Source: JARRKC01 sp037388505 (GTDB lineage Bacteria; Acidobacteriota; UBA6911; RPQK01; JAPXNP01). Taken from it: DNA of 64,000 nt. The position numbers were made by a program, and so were the translations under genes. The notes beneath the pieces are model-generated. The model did no database searches and had not been told where the DNA came from. It saw nothing but the letters and a program-made list of their open reading frames with translations. Shown piece after piece: positions 34,317 to 44,079 of this stretch (positions are counted from its first letter, which is position 1; every line of letters starts with the position of its first letter). The stretch is from NCBI GenBank assembly GCA_037388505.1, contig JARRKC010000029.1, positions 47,827 through 111,826 of the forward strand, written 5' to 3'.

Positions 34317-37300
34317 ATGCTGAAACTCAAATCGCTCGAACTGACTGGATTCAAATCATTTGCGGACAAGACGAGAGTCGCGTTCCCGGATGGGATTACG
34401 GGCGTCATTGGTCCGAACGGGTGCGGTAAATCCAACCTCTCCGACGCGATCGGCTGGGTGCTCGGGACCCAGACGGCTCGGACGCTGCGCGGCCAGAAAA
34501 TGGAGGACTTCATTTTCGGCGGGACACGGTCACGCAAGGCCTCCGGACTGGCTGAAGTTACGCTGACCCTGAGCCGGATCGATGCTGAACCGCTCAAAGT
34601 CGACGGAATCGAGATCGACGGTTCAGAGTTCGAGATAACGCGCAAGCTGTACCGCTCGGGCGAAAGCACCTATCTGATCAACCGCCGACGCTGCCGGCTG
34701 ATGGACATCCACCAGATTCTGGAGGAGGCCGGACTTGGCTTTGCCAGTTATGCGCTGATCGCCCAGGGCCGAATCGATGCCTTTCTTACCGCAAAGCCCC
34801 TCGACCGGCGAGGTCTGATCGAGGAGGCGGCCCAGATCACCGGCTACAAGTCAAAACGGCGCAATGCCGAACTCAAGCTGGAGATGGCACAGCAGAACCT
34901 GCTGCGGGTCAATGACATCATCGTCGAAGTCGAGCGCCAGCTCCGCTCTCTTCGCCGCCAGGCCGGAAAGACCAGGAAGTACCGAAAGCTCAAGGAAGAA
35001 TTCCGCAGAGTACAAAGGCTTCGGCTGCGGGTCGAAAACGATCGTTTCAAGGCGGATTCCAAGGTCTTGGGCGACCGGCTGGAGAAGGTTCGGGGACGAG
35101 AAGAATCGGTCGCAGGCGACCTGCGCCGGCAGGAAACGGCCCATCGGGACAAGAACCGCGAACGTGAATGGCTGGAAGCCAAACTCGATCAGATCAAGAC
35201 CCGAAAATCGCAGACCGATCTCGAACTGGATCGCGCGCAGAATTCCGTCGTTCATGCCCGCCAACAGATCGAGCAGACTCAGACCGGTCAACAGACCATC
35301 CGCAGCGAGCGTGCCGGCCTGGATGCTTCACTGGAGACGCTTCGAGAGGAATCGCAGCGGTACTCCTCTCAGTTTGAAACTCTCGAGAAAGAGAAAGAAC
35401 AGGCTGCGCGGGAGCTTCGGGATGCGCTCGATGAGGTCAAACGGGGCACCGAGCGGCTGGACGTCTCCGAATCCAAGCTCGAGGAGTTGCGAAGTCGGCT
35501 CATGGCATCGACGGCCGAGGCCGCTTCGCTGAGGAACCTCAAGGAACAGCTGAATCACCGCATCGGACGACTGGAAGCGGATCGGACTCGGCTCGATACG
35601 GAACATGGCTCGGCCCAGCAGAGCCTGCAGCGGTCTCGCGTGCGAGCCGAAGAGCTCCAAGGTCGTTTTCAGCAGCGTCGTGGAGAGCTGAACGAAACCG
35701 AGTTGAGGTGTCAGGAACAACACCGGCGGCTCCAGGATCTGACCGAAGAACTCAAGGAACTGACCGGGCAAGAGGCCGAAGTCCACAATCAGCTCGTGGC
35801 TCTCAATGAGCGCCTGCAGTCGCTTCAGGAACTGGAGTTGAGCCGCTCGAACTATAGTGAGGGCGTGAAAAAAGTCTTGAGCCACCTGGCTCGCTCGGGC
35901 TCCGTTGACACGGCGGGCACCCTGGCCGACTCGCTCGAAACGGAACCTCGGTTCGAGAGACTCGTGGAGGAATTCCTGGACGAAGAGCTGGAGTACGTCC
36001 TGGTGAACTCGCTCGATGAGGCGGTTCGCGGAGTCTCCGAGATCCGTACGCTGAAGTCCGGCAAGTGCACCTTTTTCAGTCTGGTCAGCACGAATGGGTT
36101 TGGAAAGCGGCCTTTGCGGAAGCCCTCCGACGAGCTCCCTGAGCGCGGCGAAGGGGTCTTCGGGACGCTGGCCGACATCGTGCGCATGCGGCCGGAGGTG
36201 GAGAAGGCGTTCTTCCGGGTGCTCCCCAGACAAGCGGATGCGGTCGTCGTCTCGGACCTGGATCGAGCACTGCATCTGGCACATTCCTATCCCGAGAGCA
36301 CGTTCATCACTTTGGCTGGAGAGTCTCTGACGCCTCGGGGGCTGGTTTCAGGATCGGCCGGTTCCACGAAGATGGGTTTGCTGGGGCTGAAGCGTCAGAA
36401 GCGCGAACTGGAGCGCAAATGCGCGGCCCAGCAGAAGCTTTATGCCGAGGCTTTGGAGGCCAAAGAGCGGAAGCAGGTTGAGTTGTCCGCCGCGAGCGCC
36501 GAGTTGGAGCAGACTCAGATCCGGCAGCACCAGTTGGAGAAAGAGACGATCGTTCTCTCCCATGAGGTCGATCAGGCGGAGCAGGATCTTCGAAGGAACG
36601 AGAAACTGGTCCAGTCGGTGGAGACCGAGACCGAGCGGCTCGAAGTCGAGATCCGAGAGATCGGGGCGAAACTGGAGGGTCTTGCGGTCGGCCTGGGGGC
36701 TCAGGAGCAGGCTCGGGAAGAGTTGGAGGCACAGATCAAGATTGGCCGGGAAAGCCAGTTCGATCTGCGAACCGAGCTGAGCAGGCTGCAGGAAACGGCG
36801 AATGCCATCTCCGGGCAGCTGAGGGTGTTGGAGGAGCGGCGTTCGTCCCTCGGCCGAACCGTGGAACGGATTCGAGCCCAGGAGACGGACGCCGCCGATC
36901 GAATCGAACTCCTGGACCAGCGGGAGAAGGACGGACGGGAACGCCTGCAGGGCCTCGAGGCGGAGATCGTTCAGCTGGAATCCGACATCGTTCGACTTCA
37001 GGAGAGCGGTGCTGCTTTGGAGGAAAGCCTCCAGGAGATACAGCAACGGGTTCATGCATGCCGGGAATCGCTCCAGCAGCTGGATGAAGAGGTGGAGCAG
37101 CTCCGTGAACTCCGCAACACGCTTCAGGAGGAGCGCTCGGGACTGGAGGTGGAGGGTGCACGGCTCGAGACGCAGCTGCAGAACCTCGACCAACAGTGCC
37201 GGGAACAACTCGGCACCGGCCTGGAGGAAGCGCTGGAGGGCGTCGAAATCGACGGCGCAAACGTGAACGACGTCGCTTCCAGGTACGAGCAAATGAAGCG

Positions 37301-37904
37301 GAAGCTGGAGAACTTCGGGCCGATCAACATGACGGCGCTTCAGGAATATCAGGAGCATCTCGAGCGACATACCTTTCTGACTCAGCAGCGAACCGACATC
37401 GAGCAATCGATCGCCGACACGACCAAGGCGATTCAGGAACTCAATCGTCGCAGCCGCAGCCGCTTTGCGGAGACCTTCGAGACGGTGAACCGCAACTTCA
37501 AGGAAGTTTTCCAGAAGCTCTTCGGCGGCGGGGAATGTGGAATGACGCTGCTGGACGAGGAGGACGTGCTCGAATCCGGAATCGACATTTATGCCCAGCC
37601 CCCCGGGAAGCGACTCCAGAATGTGATGCTCCTCTCCGGGGGTGAAAAAGCCCTGACTGTCTTCGCTCTGTTGATCGCCATCTTCATGTACCGCCCCAGC
37701 CGTTTTTGCGTGCTGGACGAGGTAGATGCACCGCTCGATGACGCCAACGTTCGACGCTTCACCAAGTTGATCTCCGAGATGAGCGAGGAGATCCAGTTCA
37801 TCGTGGTTACCCACAATAAACGGACGATGGAGAGTGCCCAGGTGCTCTACGGGATCACGATGCAGGAACCGGGCGTTTCAAAGGTCGTGTCGGCACAGTT
37901 CTGA
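34317..37904 (+). CDS. smc: Chromosome segregation protein SMC
   Basis: 1195 residues, the full length of bacterial SMC. The N-terminal head has Walker A IGPNGCGKSNLSDAIGWVLG (31-50), then a long coiled-coil arm, a hinge around 510-670, and a returning coiled coil. The C-terminal head carries signature LLSGGEKALTVFALLIA and Walker B FCVLDEVDAPLDDAN. The start MLKLKSLELTGFKSFADKT is the family's conserved N-terminus; the frame is open 30 codons upstream without support. The protein organises and separates sister chromosomes with ScpA and ScpB, which are not in the window. Confidence 0.96.
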   Translation: MLKLKSLELTGFKSFADKTRVAFPDGITGVIGPNGCGKSNLSDAIGWVLGTQTARTLRGQKMEDFIFGGTRSRKASGLAEVTLTLSRIDAEPLKVDGIEIDGSEFEITRKLYRSGESTYLINRRRCRLMDIHQILEEAGLGFASYALIAQGRIDAFLTAKPLDRRGLIEEAAQITGYKSKRRNAELKLEMAQQNLLRVNDIIVEVERQLRSLRRQAGKTRKYRKLKEEFRRVQRLRLRVENDRFKADSKVLGDRLEKVRGREESVAGDLRRQETAHRDKNREREWLEAKLDQIKTRKSQTDLELDRAQNSVVHARQQIEQTQTGQQTIRSERAGLDASLETLREESQRYSSQFETLEKEKEQAARELRDALDEVKRGTERLDVSESKLEELRSRLMASTAEAASLRNLKEQLNHRIGRLEADRTRLDTEHGSAQQSLQRSRVRAEELQGRFQQRRGELNETELRCQEQHRRLQDLTEELKELTGQEAEVHNQLVALNERLQSLQELELSRSNYSEGVKKVLSHLARSGSVDTAGTLADSLETEPRFERLVEEFLDEELEYVLVNSLDEAVRGVSEIRTLKSGKCTFFSLVSTNGFGKRPLRKPSDELPERGEGVFGTLADIVRMRPEVEKAFFRVLPRQADAVVVSDLDRALHLAHSYPESTFITLAGESLTPRGLVSGSAGSTKMGLLGLKRQKRELERKCAAQQKLYAEALEAKERKQVELSAASAELEQTQIRQHQLEKETIVLSHEVDQAEQDLRRNEKLVQSVETETERLEVEIREIGAKLEGLAVGLGAQEQAREELEAQIKIGRESQFDLRTELSRLQETANAISGQLRVLEERRSSLGRTVERIRAQETDAADRIELLDQREKDGRERLQGLEAEIVQLESDIVRLQESGAALEESLQEIQQRVHACRESLQQLDEEVEQLRELRNTLQEERSGLEVEGARLETQLQNLDQQCREQLGTGLEEALEGVEIDGANVNDVASRYEQMKRKLENFGPINMTALQEYQEHLERHTFLTQQRTDIEQSIADTTKAIQELNRRSRSRFAETFETVNRNFKEVFQKLFGGGECGMTLLDEEDVLESGIDIYAQPPGKRLQNVMLLSGGEKALTVFALLIAIFMYRPSRFCVLDEVDAPLDDANVRRFTKLISEMSEEIQFIVVTHNKRTMESAQVLYGITMQEPGVSKVVSAQF

Positions 37905-37971
37905 CGGCATTGGAGACTCCGACAGCTAGAGTCCGGGCTGTTCGCTGAGGGTTCGATGCGGCGGACTCGGC

Positions 37972-38000
37972 TTGCTTGAGAAGGTCGCCTGGTGGATAAT
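37972..38000 (+). promoter_or_regulatory. Putative housekeeping promoter for the mre operon
   Basis: TTGCTT at 37972-37977, a 17-base spacer and GATAAT at 37995-38000, about 70 bases before the mreB start. The -10 matches five of six consensus positions but the -35 only three. It lies in the 168-base gap after smc. Confidence 0.4.
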
Positions 38001-38072
38001 CTCATACTCCATCGCGGCCTTGAATTATTCCTGGATTGCGGACAGGGCACAGGGGATCACAGGTAACCGAAA

Positions 38073-39098
38073 ATGAATCTGCGCTCGCTCTTCAGCGTTT
38101 TCTCGAATGATCTGGCCATCGATCTCGGAACAGCGAACACTCTCGTCTACGCGCGAGGACGAGGAATCGTCGTCAACGAACCTTCGATCGTAGCAATCAA
38201 CAAGATCACGAACAAAGTGGAAGCAGTCGGTCACGAGGCCAAGGAGATGCTGGGCCGGACTCCCGGAAGCATCGTCGCCATCAAACCGATGAAAGACGGC
38301 GTCATCGCCGATTTCGACGTGACCGAGGAGATGCTGAAGTACTTCATCAAGAAGGCCCACAATCGCAACTACCTGATCAGCCCCCGTATCGTGATCTGCA
38401 TTCCTTCCGAGATTACTCAGGTCGAGAAGAGAGCCGTGCGCGAGTCCGCGCTTCGTGCCAACGCCAGCGAGGTCTACCTGGTCGAGGAGGCGATGGCGGC
38501 AGCCATTGGAGCCGGGCTTCCAATCACCGAGCCGAGCGGAAACATGATCGTGGACATCGGCGGCGGAACCACCGACATCGCGGTCATCAGCCTCTCGGGG
38601 ATCGTCTACAGCCGCTCCGTGCGGGTGGCGGGCAACGAGATGGACGAGGCGATCATCCAGTATGTAAAGCGCAAGCACAACCTACTGATCGGGGAACGCA
38701 CGTCCGAACAGATCAAGATCCAGGTCGGTTCGGCCGCGCCGCTCGAGGAACCGCAGACCATTGAGATCAAGGGCCGTAATCTGATCGAGGGCATCCCAAA
38801 GACTGTGACGATTAACGATGAGGAAGTCCGCGAAGCCCTGAGCGATTCGATCTCGACGATCGTGAACGCGGTGCGTGTGGCGCTGGAACGAACGCCTCCG
38901 GAGCTTTCCGCTGATATCGTAGACAAGGGCATCGTTTTGACGGGCGGAGGCGCACTGCTGAGACACCTCGACAAGAAGTTGAACGAAGAAACCGGCCTGC
39001 CTGTCTTCCTGGCTGAGGACCCTCTCTCTTCCGTCGTCCTGGGTGTGGGCAAGATGCTGGACGACATGGCGCTGCTGAAGCGCATTAGTCTGCAATGA
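38073..39098 (+). CDS. mreB: Rod-shape-determining protein MreB
   Basis: 341 residues. An actin-like ATPase that forms membrane-bound filaments guiding lateral wall synthesis. The phosphate-1 motif DLGTANTLVYARGRGIVVNE, phosphate-2 MIVDIGGGTTDIAVISL and adenosine motif IVLTGGGALL are intact. The N-terminal MNLRSLFSVF forms the usual amphipathic start. It heads a five-gene block (mreB, mreC, mreD, mrdA, mrdB) and overlaps mreC by four bases, so the organism is expected to be rod-shaped. Confidence 0.97.
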   Translation: MNLRSLFSVFSNDLAIDLGTANTLVYARGRGIVVNEPSIVAINKITNKVEAVGHEAKEMLGRTPGSIVAIKPMKDGVIADFDVTEEMLKYFIKKAHNRNYLISPRIVICIPSEITQVEKRAVRESALRANASEVYLVEEAMAAAIGAGLPITEPSGNMIVDIGGGTTDIAVISLSGIVYSRSVRVAGNEMDEAIIQYVKRKHNLLIGERTSEQIKIQVGSAAPLEEPQTIEIKGRNLIEGIPKTVTINDEEVREALSDSISTIVNAVRVALERTPPELSADIVDKGIVLTGGGALLRHLDKKLNEETGLPVFLAEDPLSSVVLGVGKMLDDMALLKRISLQ

Positions 39099-39907
39099 CG
39101 GAGTACGTCCGACGGAATCCTTTCTTGGGCCTCCTGGCATTGGTCATTCTGAATCTGTTCCTCTTGTCGATCCAAGTCCGCAGCGAGAACGGTCGTCTGG
39201 TCCTTCGTTCTTGGGGACTCGCAGCATTCACTCCCTTTGCGCTCACTGCCGATGTCGCCTCCAACCTCATGCACCAGGTCGTCGACCGGTACCGGTTCCT
39301 CACCCACCTCGAGGAGCGGAACCGTTACCTCGAGGAACAGAACTGGCGCCTCAAAACAGAACTCAACCGACTGGAAGCCCTGCGCCGACAGGTGGCAAAG
39401 GATGAAGGTTTCCGACTCCTCAGCACGCTGTACAGCTTCAAGACGATCCGTGCTTCAGTGGTCTGGCGGAACCTCCCGATGTATGCAAACAAAGTGATCA
39501 TCAACGCAGGCTTGCGGGAACACGTGCGCAAGGATTCCGCGGTGATCACGCCGGAGGGAGTGGTAGGCCGTGTGCGGGCGGTGACGGGACTGACGTCGGA
39601 AGTCGAACTCCTGACAGATGTGAACGCTGCTGCCGGAGCCCAGATCGGAGAGGAGGGCCTGCAGGGCGTCGTGCAGGGGACCGGGCGCCGGGAACTCAGG
39701 CTCAACTTCATTCTGGGTACGGAGCAGGTCGAGCCGGGCGAGGTGGTGTACACTTCCGGGACCGACGGCATCTACCCGAAAGGGGTACCCATCGGGAAGG
39801 TGGAGGCAGCCGAAAGGACGACGGGCATCTTCCAGCGGATTACGGTCGATCCCTTCGTGCAATTTTCGCGACTGGAAGAAGTCGCTGTCGTGATCGACGA
39901 ACCTTGA
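39095..39907 (+). CDS. mreC: Rod-shape-determining protein MreC
   Basis: 270 residues with one N-terminal membrane helix (about 9-28). A periplasmic coiled coil (about 60-95, RNRYLEEQNWRLKTELNRLE) leads into two six-stranded beta-barrels with VIINAGLREHVRKDSAVITPEG and the final VEPGEVVYTSGTDGIYPKGV, as in MreC. It links MreB to PBP2/RodA in the elongasome. It is coupled by ATGA to mreB and by an overlapping TTGA to mreD. Confidence 0.94.
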   Translation: MTEYVRRNPFLGLLALVILNLFLLSIQVRSENGRLVLRSWGLAAFTPFALTADVASNLMHQVVDRYRFLTHLEERNRYLEEQNWRLKTELNRLEALRRQVAKDEGFRLLSTLYSFKTIRASVVWRNLPMYANKVIINAGLREHVRKDSAVITPEGVVGRVRAVTGLTSEVELLTDVNAAAGAQIGEEGLQGVVQGTGRRELRLNFILGTEQVEPGEVVYTSGTDGIYPKGVPIGKVEAAERTTGIFQRITVDPFVQFSRLEEVAVVIDEP

Positions 39908-40434
39908 AACCCACGACCTCGAATGATGGAGTCCAGCGCCGGATCCCTCCCCTCGAGATCCTCGTGTTCCTCATCGTAGGTCTCGCGGTCGATCTCGTGC
40001 AGGGAGCGCTCTTGCCGGGTTACCTGCGTGCGGAAGTCCTGCTCGTGCTGGTCGTCTATGTCGGTTGGTCTACGTCACCCCTGAAGGGAGCGGTCGTCGG
40101 CACCATCTTCGGGATCCTGGAAGACTACCTGGTCGGGATCCCCATAGGCCTCAACGGTCTGAGCATGACGCTGATCGGGTTCCTTTCCGGATACTTGAGC
40201 CGATGGATGTCGACCGAACTGGGTCCCTTCAGAGTACTCCTGTTTGCCGGTCTGGCACTCTTGGATCGAGCCATCATCCTGGGAACTCTCTACCTGCTGG
40301 CGCAGAACGTCTCGCCGGTCAGGATCGACGGCCTTCTCCTAAGTGCCTTTTTGACCGGCATAATCGGCGAGGTGTTCTTTGGTCTCTATGATAAGATCAG
40401 GTTCCCGCCGAAGGATTTTCGCAGGCTTCACTGA
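39904..40434 (+). CDS. mreD: Rod-shape-determining protein MreD
   Basis: 176 residues, about five transmembrane helices, starting at a TTG that overlaps the mreC stop by four bases. Sequence conservation in this family is low. The assignment rests on size, the motif GIFGILEDYLVGIPIGLN typical of MreD (here GTIFGILEDYL), hydrophobicity and position between mreC and the PBP2 gene. It is a membrane component of the elongation complex. Confidence 0.88.
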   Translation: MKPTTSNDGVQRRIPPLEILVFLIVGLAVDLVQGALLPGYLRAEVLLVLVVYVGWSTSPLKGAVVGTIFGILEDYLVGIPIGLNGLSMTLIGFLSGYLSRWMSTELGPFRVLLFAGLALLDRAIILGTLYLLAQNVSPVRIDGLLLSAFLTGIIGEVFFGLYDKIRFPPKDFRRLH

Positions 40435-40619
40435 GGCGGCGACAAAGACACGCATGAGTAGCCGGCGAGTCCTGCAGGCAGGCGGAGTTTGAGCGGCGCC
40501 GCTGGCCCGTCTGGGTGGTCGCCAGGAGGGTTCGAATACCAGGCTGCGTCGGCGGCGGCGGACCCGGTTGGCCTGTCCCTTGCTTCGAGCGGGACTCCGG
40601 GTAAGTTGGGTGGAGGTTC

Positions 40620-42458
40620 ATGCCGATTTTCCAGGACAACCGTGTCATTGCACATCGCCTGGGACTCGCTCGTCTTCTCATCGCTCTCGTTTTCCTGGGG
40701 CTCTGTCTGAAACTGTGGCATCTGATGGTGATCCGTTTCGATCACTATCGCGAACTCGCGGAAAAGAACCAGGTTCGAACCATTCCTCTGATGGCTCCTC
40801 GCGGACCGGTCCTGGACCGCGACGGTCGAGTTCTGGTCGAGAACATCAACTCCTTCAATCTCTTTCTCTATCGGGAGGAGGTCTCGGACCTCGAGGACAC
40901 CAGAGAATTCGTCGTGAACGAACTGGACGTCGATCCGGAGCATTTTCAGGAGCGTCTGGACGAAGCTTCCGGCTATCCGGATTTTCGGCCCCTGCTGATC
41001 AAAGAGAATCTGTCGATGGATGAGGTCGCGCGACTCCTGTCCCATCAGTCGGAACGCCCGGAACTGAAGATCTTCGAGCAGCCTCGCCGTCTCTATCGAT
41101 ATGGACAGTTGGCCGCCCACGTCCTGGGTTTCGTCGGTGAGGTTTCACGCGCCGAATTGGATCTCGACCAGTTCAAGGATCTCAAGCCCGGCGACGTCGT
41201 CGGGAAGACAGGCATAGAGCGCGTCTACAATCGTCGGCTCACCGGCACGGACGGCTTCTCGAGGGTGCTCGTCAACAGTGCCGGGAAGGCGCTGCAGGAG
41301 CTCGCCAGGAACGACCCGCGGCCCGGTGCCGAGTTGCGGCTGACCCTGGATTTGGATTTGCAGCGGGTTGCCGAGGAGGAATTGGGCGATCAGCCTGGAG
41401 CGGTGATCGCGTTGGATCCGCGCAACGGCGACGTCTTGGTCCTGGCCAGCCGGCCGGCTTTTGACCCGAACTGGTTTGCCACCCGGATTACCGAGAAGCA
41501 GTGGGAAGAGCTGACCTCGAATCCCGATAACCCGTTGCAGAATCGCGCCATTCAGAACGCCTTCTCTCCCGGGTCCATCTTCAAGGTGGTGATGGCACTT
41601 GGAGGGCTGGAGGCGGGTATCGTCACTCCCCAAACGTCGGTTTACTGCAACGGCGGTGTCGAGCTCTACGGCCACTATTTTCATTGCTGGAAGGCGGGAG
41701 GCCACGGATTCGTGCATTTGAGTGAAGCCATCCAGCACTCCTGCAACACTTATTTCTATCTCCTCGGCCAGAAGATGGGGATTGACCGGATCGCGGAGTT
41801 CGCCCGACGCATCGGGCTGGGTGTTCCGACGGGAATCGACCTGCCCGGTGAGATCTCCGGGCTCGTTCCTTCGAGTGCCTGGAAGGAGCGCACCACGGGC
41901 CATCCCTGGTACGCAGGGGAGACCATCTCGGTCGCCATCGGCCAGGGACAGCTCAACGTCACGCCCGCGCAGTTGGCCCGCGCCATAGGAGCCGTAGCCA
42001 CAGGGCGGGTTCCGAAACTGAAGCTTGTGGACGACCAGAGTGACGGAAGCGACGCCCAGCCAGTCGGTTTCTCCCTGGAGAATCTGCAGGCCGTGCGCAA
42101 TGCCATGTGGAAGGTGGTTAACGAGTACGGGACGGGCCGTGAGGCTCGCGTGGCGAATTTCGACGTGTGCGGGAAGACCGGAACGGCCCAGACGATCAGC
42201 CGCCAGACCCGCGAGAAATTGTCCGAAGAGGAGCAGGCGAAATACGAACCCAATGCCTGGTTCGTCGGCTTCGCTCCCCGCGAAGATCCCGAAATCGTCG
42301 TCGCCGTCATCGTGCAGCGCGGCGGCTCCGGAGGGAGCGGGGCTGCGCCGATTGCCGGTCGCGTTCTGCAGGCCTACTATCGTAAATATAAATCCCAGCC
42401 GGTCCCGGGGATGGAATTGGCGGCCCACACTGGATCGGGGCAGGTGACCGAACCGTGA
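40620..42458 (+). CDS. mrdA: Penicillin-binding protein 2 (elongation transpeptidase)
   Basis: 612 residues. An N-terminal transmembrane helix (about 17-37) is followed by the PBP dimerisation region and the transpeptidase domain. Catalytic motifs are SxxK S319-K322 (SPGSIFKVV), SxN S374-N376 (HSCNTYF) and KTG 519-521 (CGKTGTAQT). The PRGPVLDRDGRVL pattern after the anchor is diagnostic of PBP2. It cross-links lateral-wall peptidoglycan with RodA, whose gene overlaps by four bases. The 185-base gap from mreD holds no recognised gene or repeat. Confidence 0.96.
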   Translation: MPIFQDNRVIAHRLGLARLLIALVFLGLCLKLWHLMVIRFDHYRELAEKNQVRTIPLMAPRGPVLDRDGRVLVENINSFNLFLYREEVSDLEDTREFVVNELDVDPEHFQERLDEASGYPDFRPLLIKENLSMDEVARLLSHQSERPELKIFEQPRRLYRYGQLAAHVLGFVGEVSRAELDLDQFKDLKPGDVVGKTGIERVYNRRLTGTDGFSRVLVNSAGKALQELARNDPRPGAELRLTLDLDLQRVAEEELGDQPGAVIALDPRNGDVLVLASRPAFDPNWFATRITEKQWEELTSNPDNPLQNRAIQNAFSPGSIFKVVMALGGLEAGIVTPQTSVYCNGGVELYGHYFHCWKAGGHGFVHLSEAIQHSCNTYFYLLGQKMGIDRIAEFARRIGLGVPTGIDLPGEISGLVPSSAWKERTTGHPWYAGETISVAIGQGQLNVTPAQLARAIGAVATGRVPKLKLVDDQSDGSDAQPVGFSLENLQAVRNAMWKVVNEYGTGREARVANFDVCGKTGTAQTISRQTREKLSEEEQAKYEPNAWFVGFAPREDPEIVVAVIVQRGGSGGSGAAPIAGRVLQAYYRKYKSQPVPGMELAAHTGSGQVTEP

Positions 42459-43543
42459 GCATCAACCGGTCCTGGGGACAGATCGACTTTCTGTTGCTGG
42501 CGCTGGTCGGCGCTTTGGCGTTGTTAGGCGTGCTCGGCGTCTACAGTGCCGGCCTATCCAGCGGAGGGCGGTTCTATTCGGGTCAGCTCCTGCGCATCGG
42601 TCTCGGTTTCGCGGTGTGCCTGTTCGTCATGCTCTTCGACTACCGCAAGCTCGTCGAGCGTGCTTTCGTCCTCTACATCCTGGCCCTGCTGGTGCTGGCC
42701 GGAGTGTTGATTTTCGGTTCCGAGGTCAACGGCAGCAAGAGTTGGATTCATGTGGGCGGCCTGACCTTTCAGCCTTCGGAATTCACGAAGATCGTCGTCC
42801 TCCTCGCCGTCATTCGCCTGATTTCCGACAGCCGGGAGGAATACCTGACGCATCGTCGCCTCATGAACGTCGGCGTGGTGTGCCTGATTCCCATCCTCCT
42901 CATCATCCTTCAACGCGATCTTGGTACGGCCATCATGTTCGTTCCCGTCGTCGGCGGAATCCTTTTGGCGGCGGGCGTCCGGCGCCGTCTGTTGATTGGG
43001 GTACTCGTCGTGGGCCTGGTTTCCACTCCACTGGTCTGGCTCGGGTTGAAGGATTATCAGCGCCAGCGTGTTCTCGTTACCCTCGACCCCGGCCGTGATC
43101 CGCTGGGCATCGGATATCAGACGCGACAGGCGCAGATCGCCATCGGCTCCGGAGGGCTGCTGGGCCGCGGGATCGGCGAAGGCCGACAGAGCCAGCTTGG
43201 CTTCGTTCCCGAGAGTCACACCGATTTCATCTTTGCGCTGCTGGCGGAAGAAACCGGATTCCTGGGAGCAGCCTCGATCCTGCTGCTCTATTTCCTTTTG
43301 CTTTCCCGCCTTATCACGATTGGCGTGGAGGCGAAAGACCGCGCCGGCATGTTGATCATCGCGGGGGTGGTGGCTTTCATTTTCTCCCACGTCCTGATCA
43401 ATGTTGGGATGGCCCTGGGCATCGTTCCGCCCATAGGGATACCTCTGCCCTTTCTCAGCTATGGCGGGTCGTCGACCTTGACCGCCTTCGCGGCCATCGG
43501 CCTGGCGCTCAGTGTGAGCCTCAGGCGGTACATGTACAGCTGA
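42455..43543 (+). CDS. mrdB: Peptidoglycan glycosyltransferase RodA (SEDS family)
   Basis: 362 residues and about ten transmembrane helices. SEDS motifs are present: SWIHVGGLTFQPSEFTKI, LQRDLGTAIMF, GQSQLGFVPESHTDFIFA in the form GRQSQLGFVPESHTDFIF, and the C-terminal GIPLPFLSYGGSSTLTAF. RodA polymerises glycan strands for cylindrical growth and works with PBP2, to which it is coupled by a GTGA overlap. It is the last gene of the shape operon; a GTTCCGA repeat block begins six bases after its stop. Confidence 0.96.
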   Translation: MSINRSWGQIDFLLLALVGALALLGVLGVYSAGLSSGGRFYSGQLLRIGLGFAVCLFVMLFDYRKLVERAFVLYILALLVLAGVLIFGSEVNGSKSWIHVGGLTFQPSEFTKIVVLLAVIRLISDSREEYLTHRRLMNVGVVCLIPILLIILQRDLGTAIMFVPVVGGILLAAGVRRRLLIGVLVVGLVSTPLVWLGLKDYQRQRVLVTLDPGRDPLGIGYQTRQAQIAIGSGGLLGRGIGEGRQSQLGFVPESHTDFIFALLAEETGFLGAASILLLYFLLLSRLITIGVEAKDRAGMLIIAGVVAFIFSHVLINVGMALGIVPPIGIPLPFLSYGGSSTLTAFAAIGLALSVSLRRYMYS

Positions 43544-43548
43544 AGGAA

Positions 43549-43588
43549 GTTCCGAGTTCCGAGTTCCGAGTTTCGAGAGTTCCGAGCA
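43549..43588. repeat. GTTCCGA heptamer array after mrdB
   Basis: Three perfect GTTCCGA units, one GTTTCGA and, after a 2-base slip, another GTTCCGA. It lies between the convergent mrdB and PilZ genes. A second small copy (GGTTCCGAGTTCCGAG) lies at 44011-44026 in the gap before the MarC gene. Confidence 0.85.
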
Positions 43589-43609
43589 TCCTTGCTTGTC
43601 TCCGGCGAC

Positions 43610-43897
43610 CTAGACAAGGCCCCGCAGTTTCCGCATGACAGTGCCTCGGGTCTCAGCGAACTTGACTCCGAAAGCGGTGTCCTCGGCGTGGATGACATAT
43701 CCGTTGATTTCCGCCTCGGAGTCTCCCGAACCCAGCAGGAGGGAGACATGCGCACCTGCCTTCGGCACCTCACTGGCGTCTCCAACGCGCGCTCCATCCC
43801 AGGAAATGTCGATCAGGCGAGCTTGAATCTCGCGAGAACCGATGCGATAGCGACAGCTCCGCAGCAGGGAGCGGCGGCTCAGGCCTCGTCTGTCCAC
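43610..43897 (-). CDS. PilZ-domain protein
   Basis: 95 residues, a stand-alone PilZ domain, from a GTG with a strong GGAGGAAGG upstream. The c-di-GMP-binding signature is intact: RxxxR as R9-R13 in SRRSLLRSCR and D/NxSxxG as D30-G35 in DISWDG. It probably acts as a cytoplasmic c-di-GMP receptor or adaptor. No diguanylate cyclase or motility gene is nearby. The 180 bases upstream hold a short GTTCCGA repeat and no other gene. Confidence 0.85.
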   Translation of the reverse strand: MDRRGLSRRSLLRSCRYRIGSREIQARLIDISWDGARVGDASEVPKAGAHVSLLLGSGDSEAEINGYVIHAEDTAFGVKFAETRGTVMRKLRGLV

Positions 43898-44079
43898 TTG
43901 CCTTCCTCCAAGGCCGGCCGGGGAATGGGCGCATCTCCGAATTGCCGATTCACTCGTTCCAGCTGAAGGCGAATCATACCGCTCTGATCCCCGCTAGACA
44001 ACCCGGAAAGGGTTCCGAGTTCCGAGTGTGCGATTCGGTAGTTCAGCGGCGCTTCATTTCGTGCGAGAATGCTGAGCCG

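Noticed and set aside
36348..37814. 488-codon open frame antisense to smc
   Set aside because: Leu/Gln-rich shadow of coiled-coil coding sequence; smc is unambiguous on the other strand.
41145..42428. 427-codon open frame antisense to the PBP2 gene
   Set aside because: No recognisable motif and composition of a GC-rich shadow frame; PBP2 motifs are intact on the plus strand.
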